A stretch of DNA of 64,000 bases, from positions 19,950,579 through 20,014,578 of the forward strand of contig OY829542.1 in the NCBI GenBank assembly GCA_963691705.1. Reading direction: 5' to 3'. This document shows positions 57,727 through 64,000 of this stretch, in pieces. The position numbers and the translations under genes are program-made. The notes beneath the pieces were generated by a model that saw only the letters and a program-made list of their open reading frames with translations, did not search any database and was not told the origin of the DNA. The DNA is from Viola odorata (lineage: Eukaryota > Streptophyta > Magnoliopsida > Malpighiales > Violaceae). How positions within the stretch are numbered: the stretch's first letter is position 1; each line of letters begins with the position of its first letter.

Positions 57727-59648
57727 ATGAGAAAATCAAAGCGATCATCTGCAAAGAAAGTGAAATCCACCCCGATTAAGCAAAGATCTCCTACCCCTTC
57801 GCAATCTCCCTCTCTAACGAATCCAGAGGAGGATTTGCCACAAAACCTCAACGAAGCGCTAGCTATCGCAAGGACAATCATGTCCATGGAAGCAGCTGAC
57901 TCTGATTCTTCGAAGCAAATTCTCTCCACTCCTACTTCAGTCCCGGAGCCCAAAACCCAATCTAGGGTTAGCAAGCCGGTTGACTCCAAGGTTCAAGAGA
58001 TTTCGGATTCCGAGCCTAAGTGTGAAGAAGGCTCGGCCAAATCAAAGAAATCGGGAAAGAGAAAGGCAGCACTGACTGTTGAATCTGCCCCAGCCAAGAG
58101 GACGTGATCTGCGGCTGCCAAGGGCAAGAAGAAAGCTGATGGGGGCAATCTTGGCCCTGACTCTGAAGCTGATGAGGTTGCGGTCTTGGCCAAGACTGCC
58201 AAGGTAATCACCCTTCCGCCCTTGAACTCTTTGAAAGGATGTTTGAGGCCTGATACTCCTGACTTTAGGGCTAAGTTGATTGAAAGCATGCCTGTGAGAT
58301 AACTCAATTTGCTGTCCTTGATTTTTCCTTTCTTGATGACTTAGGGATAGGAAATAGAGTTAGGCGGTTCATTTCTAATCTTGGGTGGGATTGTTTTTTC
58401 TATCTTTGCATGCCTGCTTATGCTGAATTATGTTTAGAGTTTCATTCCTCTTTCTGGTTAGATCAGGAGAGATTGTATGCTAATGGTAGAGCTTTTCCTG
58501 ATCTGAGTGCTACTGATGTTGTGCACTTCCGTTTGCTTGATAAGTGGTGTCACTTTTCCATTGATGATTTTAATCTGTTGCTTGGCTTTGTGACTGAGGA
58601 TGGCCTCAAGTCTGATGAATATGCAAATGCCCTGACTGATTATCCCCCAGATTGGGATAAGGCAGCGGCCTACGGAGAATTGATTGGTGACCATGCGGCT
58701 AAGCTAAATAAAAATTCTAAGGCTCACCAGATCCGAGATCCTACCTTGAGGATTCTCCAAAGGATCCTTTCAATCAATCTCTCGGCCAAGACCACAGTCT
58801 CGGGTAATATTTCAAAACTTGAGACATTTTTGCTTTGGTGCATGCTGCATGAAAAAAGAGTTAATCTTGGCTATTGGATTGCTAGGCAGATAAAAGCATG
58901 TGATTCTCTTCCTAGAATGATTCTAGGAACTCTGATTTCCCATTTGACTGCTACTGCTAGGGGTATAGATTTGTCTGGTTTGAATTTATATAAATTCTGT
59001 GCCATTAAGATCATAGATCTTAGGCCTTTTGACCAAATGGGCCATTTCCACGAGGAAAAAGGCTATCTCTGCTTTAATACAGGATTTACCCCAGTACCAG
59101 ATCACCTCTATGGGAAGAGGATCAACGGGAACTTCAAGGTTAAGCCAATTCAGATCGACGGTGCAGCAGAGGAGCCCAATCTTGGCCAAGATGACCAGAT
59201 GCCTGAGCAGACCAATAGCCTCGGCATTGATCCTGACCACCCTAGACTTCCAGAATGGGCCAACAAATTCCTTGAGCTTGTGCAGATCCAGCTCGACACT
59301 TTCACGGCAAATCAGAAGTTGTTTCACGACTTTCAAGACTCCTCTCAAAAGCAGATGCAGCGGATTGTGGATCAACAACAATCCCTGTTTGCGAGTGTTG
59401 AGTTAGCACAGAAGGAACGGCTGGACAAGTTCATGGAGCAACAGGACGCCAAGTATAAGTTCATCCAGGCACACTTAGAAGGGGCTTTCACCTACATCAA
59501 GGCCATAGACAGAGTTGTTGCGCACATTCGCAACAAGGTGAATGACCACTTCAGCACCACTAGCGACTCCAGCGGCGCCTCTGATGAAGAAGAAGAACAA
59601 GCACCTTCTGTGCAAGACCCGAAGCCTCCACCTTCCACATCTCAGTGA
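57727..59648 (+). pseudogene. E3 third ORF (env position, ATHILA ORF-1-like), broken
   Basis: Starts with a basic Ser/Lys-rich tail (MRKSKRSSAKKVK), then a stop at 58105-58107 and another near 58300 where the frame also changes. It then continues open from about 58320 to 59648. The central domain (FRLLDKWCHFSIDDFNLLLG, ILQRILSINL, FLLWCMLHEKRVNLGYW) is collinear with the ORF at 62372-63718. The last 120 residues look like a coiled coil (Gln/Leu/Lys-rich), followed by an acidic, Pro-rich end. No signal peptide, membrane span or Cys pattern of an envelope glycoprotein is seen. The similarity to the ATHILA ORF-1 family is from memory, and its function is unknown. Confidence 0.75.
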
Positions 59649-60778
59649 ATACCCCCAGGTCGTGTCTTTCTTTCTTTCTTTTTCAAATTTTTGTGTCTTT
59701 TTAATTTTTTCTCTCATTTACACATTGAGGACAATGTGTTCTCTAAGTGTGGTGAGGGTGTTTTTAGGATGTTTGTCTGTATATACATGTTCTGAAGTGT
59801 TTTTGGTGTGATTTCTTTTATCGCATGAAATTTTTCGTTTTTTTGTGTGAATCTAGGCTAAGTTAGTTGGCATAGATCGTCTGAAATAGAGTCCGATGCA
59901 TGTTTTTTTTCTTTGTCAACATGTGTGTTTTTTTGGGATGTGTGTTCTCTGTTTTGTTTGTATGTCAGCAAATTTTTTGAACTATGCCTAAAGCCTGTTT
60001 TCTTGAGTACCTTAACCTTGACCTTTAGCATCCTTCACCTTGTGACCCCATACCTTATGAACACAGCATCCTCAGCCTAGAGACATCTTTATTGTACATA
60101 ATCATAGGGTCTAGCATTGTGCAACCGACTTGACACATAGGCAAACTTCCACCAAAAATACCTAATACCCCCTTAAGGAAAATTGCTAGTGGACAATGGA
60201 GTCTAATGCCTTGTAATTATGCTGAATCGCTCTAATATAGAGAACTACTGCTATGCCTAGTAAATTGCAGCTCTAGAAAAAATATATGAATAAAAACGTC
60301 TTGGTATTTCTGCCTCAGTAAGCGGAAATAATCAAGAAACTTTTAAAAGAGCAAAGAAAAAAATAAAAGCAAATGTCTCGATGTTTCTGCCTCACTAAGC
60401 ATTAACAATCAAGAAACTTTTAGCAATTTAGGCATAGTAAAACAAAACTTCAGGCAAGGTAATTAGATGATGATATTGAGCAATTGAATTAAAGGGGGAA
60501 AATCCAAGTAGGTGGAGGTCTTGCTTTGTTGAGTCTGTTGTGGAATGCAAAGACGTTATGGTCATGTGGAATTCGGATGTCTAGGGTACTGATTAGGCTG
60601 TATTCATAAGGGTTGGGATCCATGGAGAAGTATGCTCACTGTCATAGGCCAAAGATATTTAAGGAAATGGGCTAAGGGTAGTCTGTCCAGAAAATTTTGC
60701 CACTGTTTGAGTTTGTCTGTTTTGAGTCTTTCTTTTTTGTCTTAGTCAAGAGTCTAGTATGCTTGGGGGCAAGCATTG
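59649..60778 (+). other. E3 noncoding 3' region
   Basis: No ORF. It contains the hairpin at 59722 and a two-copy direct repeat (60297-60352 and 60374-60428) sharing TTTCTGCCTCA and AATCAAGAAACTTTTA. Confidence 0.7.
59722..59737 (+). other. ACATTG-AGGA-CAATGT hairpin followed by TAAGTGTGG (E3)
   Basis: Perfect stem-loop 70 bp after the third ORF, then CTAAGTGTGGTGAGG at 59743. Confidence 0.75.
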
Positions 60779-60796
60779 TTTAAGTGTGGTGAGGTT
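60779..60796 (+). other. Polypurine-type tract before E3 3' LTR
   Basis: Contains TAAGTGTGGTGAGG, immediately upstream of the LTR. It is the probable plus-strand primer. Confidence 0.65.
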
Positions 60797-61713
60797 TGAT
60801 TGACGTTATATTTCATTCGTTTCTACCACTTCAAAGTTCCTTGTTTGTGGCAGAATCTCCCCTTTTTACGTCAATTTGGCTTCTTTTGGAAGAATCTTGG
60901 GCAAGACCGGTTTTGGATGGATCTAGTGCTAGAGCGAAGACTGGCAGTCTTAGCCGCATGTCTTGGCTAAGACTGCGGGATAGAAGCGTGCTGAACATGG
61001 ACTCATGGGAAGCGGGATCAGATCAGAGACCCTTGGCCGTTGCATCCACTTGAAGACTTTTTGGATGTAATCCTATTTGAACAAAAACACTTTATTATTA
61101 TGTTATTATTATTATCTCTTTAGTATTTGAAAACAATTGGGATTCTTATCCCTATCTTTTTGTTAATTTGAAGTGAGGAGTTTTGGTAAGAAACGTGATT
61201 GATGGGGACTCTAACCTTATTTAAGGTTAAGGAAGGCTGTCAATTAAGACATTCTTCCATCTTCCTTTCTTCTGGTTTTGTAAACAACTACTGTGATAAT
61301 TCCTTTAGAAATATCGCGTCTTAACTATATTTAATGTTCTTCAATTGTCCCATTTATTTCCTTAATTAATATGTTTAGTAGCTAAAGCACCTAGAGTCAA
61401 TGATCGATGAAACAAGTCTAGTGCTCACGAATTCACCCTTGCCAGGGATTAATCTCACGAAAGTTTCACCCAACCTCAGCCAGCAATCTTAGCTAAGATT
61501 CACTTCTGCCCAAGATTGCTTCTTCATTCTATTATTGCTTATTCTCTTTTTACGCTACCCTCAACTCCAGTGACGAGGAAGTCGAGTCAAGACTACGATA
61601 CACCACCAAGATCTCTGCGGACGAACCTCTTATCGCAATCTACGAGTCCCTTGTGGACGAGTGATAAGTTGTATTCCTACCCCATTTTCTATATCTTTTT
61701 TACAACTAAATCA
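60797..61713 (+). repeat. 3' LTR of E3, internally deleted
   Basis: 917 bp against 1470 in the 5' LTR. Missing relative to it are about 502 bp (50581-51082 region, at a CTA microhomology), about 30 bp (51246-51275) and about 21 bp near the end. Confidence 0.85.
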
Positions 61714-62370
61714 GAAAGAAAATTAGAATGATCAAGCTCAAAAACAGTTTCTTTAATTTCTTTTCTGATTTCAAAATTTTCCTCCAATTCTCCCAGCATT
61801 TGTTGATCAACGCTTCTACTAAAAACATGCTCCAAAGGATTAGTAGCATTTAATTTATGAATATCAACAGTAACAGGATCAACAATATTTATGCAATTCA
61901 CAATATGTTTTTCATTTGGAAATCTCATGGCATCATACATATTGAATTTAATAATTTCACCACAAAACTCCAATGTTAAACTCCCTCCTGCCACATCGAT
62001 CTTCGCCCTTGCTGTCCTCAAGAAGGGTCTTCTAAGCAGCACCTCTGTAGATTTTGTTGAATGCTCGTTGTCCATATCTACAACATAGAAGTCAACTGGA
62101 AAAACAAAGTTGTTAACCTGCACTAACACATCCTCAATCACACCAACAGGGTATATAAATGATCTATCTGCTAATTGAATCACAACTTTTGTTTCCTTCA
62201 GTTCACCAATATTTAAAGTCTTAAAAATAGTCAATGACAAAACATTAATCCCAGCGCCAAGATCACATAGTGCTTTCTCTATGCTCTTCTCTCTAATCTT
62301 GCAAGGAATTGCAAACGTCCCTCCATCCTTGCATTTATTGGGTATTGAATGGGAATTGCAAACGTCCCTC
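61714..62370 (-). pseudogene. Protease segment of minus-strand element C
   Basis: An open minus-strand frame with the aspartic-protease blocks: CDLGAGINVLS, VVIQLADRSFIYPVGVIEDVLVQV and [19 protein letters not shown]. The Arg in LLRRPF replaces the usual Gly. Gag is absent upstream; instead a 19-bp duplicated stretch (62352-62370) joins it to a plus-strand ORF. The downstream side is cut by E3. This is the middle part of an Athila-type polyprotein and not functional alone. Confidence 0.8.
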
Positions 62371-62371
62371 A

Positions 62372-63718
62372 AAATCAGCTAAGGTAAATCCTACTCCAGA
62401 ACCAGTACTGCCCAAGGAGGAATAGCAGGTCCCTCCGTCTGCCCTACGACAGAACTCCACTCAAGTGACTTCTGACCTTTCTATTTTTCATGAGTGGTTA
62501 GTTTTCCATGACAAGCCTTCAATTGATAAGTTGCATATGCTGAATTCCAAAGGCGTTAGCTCCTGTGCGCGCCTCGATTTGGATTTTTTGTCCAGAATGG
62601 GTATTGAATCTCAGGTCCGAGAGTTGGTTGCTAATATCGGTTGGGAATCTCTATTCTTCTTAGAACACCCAACCTTTATTGAACTCTCGCTCGAGTTCTT
62701 TACCTCTTTTTGGGTCGCATCCGACTATTTTAAGCCTAAGGGCAAGTTTGGACCTAACTCTTCTACTCCTGGTATAACCAATTTTAGATTAGCAAACAAA
62801 TGGTCCAAGTTGTCCCTTAGTGAGTTTAATTTTTTGTTGAACTTTGTTGCGCCTGCTGATTTGAATTCTACTTTGTACAAAAATGCTTTAACTGTTATTC
62901 CGCCTGTCTTTGATGCTAATGCTGCCTTTCGTGAGCTTACTAATGATCCCAAAGCTGAGTTTAATCCTAAGTCTAGTAAAGCCCACGAACTTGTTGATCC
63001 TGCTTTACGCATCCTACATAGATTTCTGGCCCTCACCTTCTCGAGTCGATTTGGATCCTTGAGCCAGTTATCTCTGCAGGAATTTTTCATTTTATGGTGC
63101 ATGCAACATAAGCGTAGGGTTAATCTAGGGTTTTGGGTTGCCTCGGGTATTCTTCATATTCTAAATGGCTCCCGAGGCCCCATTTTCGGATCTCTTATCT
63201 CTCTGCTTGCGGTGAAGTTGCATAATATGGACCTGTATGCCAGTGACCTTTCTGAGCCCCTTGCATTCAAGGATTTAGATGTTCGTACCTTAGATGGTAT
63301 GGGTCATTTATGCGTCTTACATGGTGTATTGAGTTTCTCTGCAGGATCCACCCCTGCTGGTGATAAGATTTTCGGCACCAAGTTCGGCGGCAATTTTGAC
63401 TATCCAGATCTATCGAGGCCCAGAACTACATCTGTTCCTCCTGCCCAAACAGAGACATCTCGTCGAGCCCCCAATGTACCCGCAACAGTCAAGCTTCCGA
63501 CCCCAACTCTTGTCTATGACCCAACGCAAATGCGACTTCTGCAGGCGATTCTCATGGAACTTCAGGCCTTGACGGCTGAAGTTGCCAGACGTAACCTTCC
63601 ACCCCAGCAACCCCCACCCCCAAAATTTTTTATTTTTCATGCCCTCGAGGAGGGTTCCAAACAATTTTTATTGCTTTCATTTAATTTGGTTGTACAGTAC
63701 TTCTTTAATTTTCCTTGA
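62372..63718 (+). pseudogene. Third ORF of an E1/E2-family element (ATHILA ORF-1-like)
   Basis: Open from 62372 apart from one TAG at 62423-62425 that follows Glu-Glu. It has the same collinear domain as the E3 third ORF: FRLANKWSKLSLSEFNFLLN, ALRILHRFLAL, FILWCMQHKRRVNLGFWVAS, DGMGHL and a Pro-rich end. It contains TCGAGGCC-type hexamers and its end matches the remnant in E1 (38490-38540), so it belongs to the E1/E2 family and is probably the 3' part of E2, interrupted by element C. The last 20 or so residues are hydrophobic, but E3 lacks them, so they may come from reading past a lost stop. The 5' part is missing. Function unknown. Confidence 0.75.
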
Positions 63719-63740
63719 ACTCCTTTGTGTGCCCTTCCCG

Positions 63741-63754
63741 CATTGAGGACAATG
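63741..63754 (+). other. CATTG-AGGA-CAATG hairpin followed by TTAAGTGTG
   Basis: Third occurrence of the stem-loop, again just after the third ORF. The AAGTGTGG tract after it is cut by the LTR that begins at 63768. Confidence 0.75.
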
Positions 63755-63767
63755 CGCTGCTTAAGTG

Positions 63768-64000
63768 TGTCGCACCCCCTTTTTTGATGTTGCGAAAACA
63801 GGTTCGGGACGGGCCACAATGCGAGACAAGCGTTGGACTTGTCTCAACATCATGCAAAAAATGAAGTCGCCACCCTATTTTTCTAGGTTTAGGGAACCTA
63901 ATCGTCATGGCATAAAAAATAAATAAACTAAGGCACAAATGGTCTAAACCAAAGAACAACGGTTCGAGGTCGTATTTATGGACTCGGGAAGGTGTTAGGC
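63768..64000 (+). repeat. Start of an unrelated LTR (Ogre/Tat-like), continues past window
   Basis: Begins TGTCGCACCCCC exactly where the E1/E2-family sequence stops. The block GGGAAGGTGTTAGGC at the window end recalls Ogre/Tat LTRs, from memory. The other end is outside the window. Confidence 0.5.

Larger units (their letters stand above)
49984..61713 (+). mobile_element. E3: nearly complete Athila-type LTR retrotransposon
   Basis: An 11.7-kb element: 5' LTR, tRNA-Asp primer site, gag-pol in one frame, a third ORF, a purine tract and a shortened 3' LTR. The shared LTR parts differ by roughly a dozen substitutions over about 900 bp by eye, so it is older than E1. The 5-bp flanks do not match (CCTAT and GAAAG), perhaps because one edge was lost. 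It is embedded in minus-strand element C. Confidence 0.88.

Noticed and set aside
58410..59648. Envelope glycoprotein gene, making E3 an infectious retrovirus
   Set aside because: Only the position suggests it. No signal peptide, membrane anchor, cleavage site or Cys pattern is visible.
49979..61718. Target-site duplication for E3
   Set aside because: The 5-bp flanks CCTAT and GAAAG do not match, so no duplication is claimed.

Overview
The window looks like a gene-poor stretch of a flowering-plant nuclear genome, most likely a eudicot. It is AT-rich, has short intron-rich genes with plant splice signals, and contains Athila/Tat-type Ty3-gypsy retrotransposons primed by tRNA-Asp. No species call is supported. 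All gene models below were built by hand from splice signals and reading-frame continuity.

Left part (1-12.5 kb): a tandem family of three cinnamoyl-CoA-reductase-like short-chain reductases, all on +. Copy 1 (2679-7052) is a pseudogene with three frame-breaking lesions and a non-autonomous LTR element in intron 1. A long-inverted-repeat element carrying broken tRNA-Pro-like sequence lies just upstream. Copies 2 (7723-9736) and 3 (10459-12459) each give an intact 315-residue, six-exon protein. All three share a GC-AG second intron. Copy 2 is followed by a spare, in-frame terminal exon of the copy-1 type, which marks a tandem-duplication breakpoint and could act as an alternative last exon.

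Middle (12.5-25.5 kb): intergenic DNA, a composite TRIM-like element (16703-18549), a Mutator-like MITE (19437-19810) and one intact gene for a 286-residue single-RRM protein of the ARP1-like type (21356-24105).

Right part (25.5-64 kb): nested transposons. A long-TIR element encloses a decayed minus-strand gag (A). A second minus-strand gag-protease element (B) is interrupted by a very young insertion, E1 (31937-42071), with LTRs that differ only in the length of one C run and a 5-bp target duplication. An older relative, E2 (42640-49190, probably resuming at 62371), is also inserted in B. E2 is itself interrupted by minus-strand element C, which carries plus-strand element E3 (49984-61713). 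An unrelated LTR begins at 63768.

Most interesting: E1 has lost reverse transcriptase, RNase H and the integrase core, yet gag, protease and integrase tail remain in one frame (one stop codon), and it moved recently. Its LTR holds a perfect six-module heat-shock element and four CACGTG boxes. The E1/E2 and E3 families each carry their own short motif, repeated far more often than expected, in several reading frames and in noncoding DNA, which suggests a DNA- or RNA-level function.
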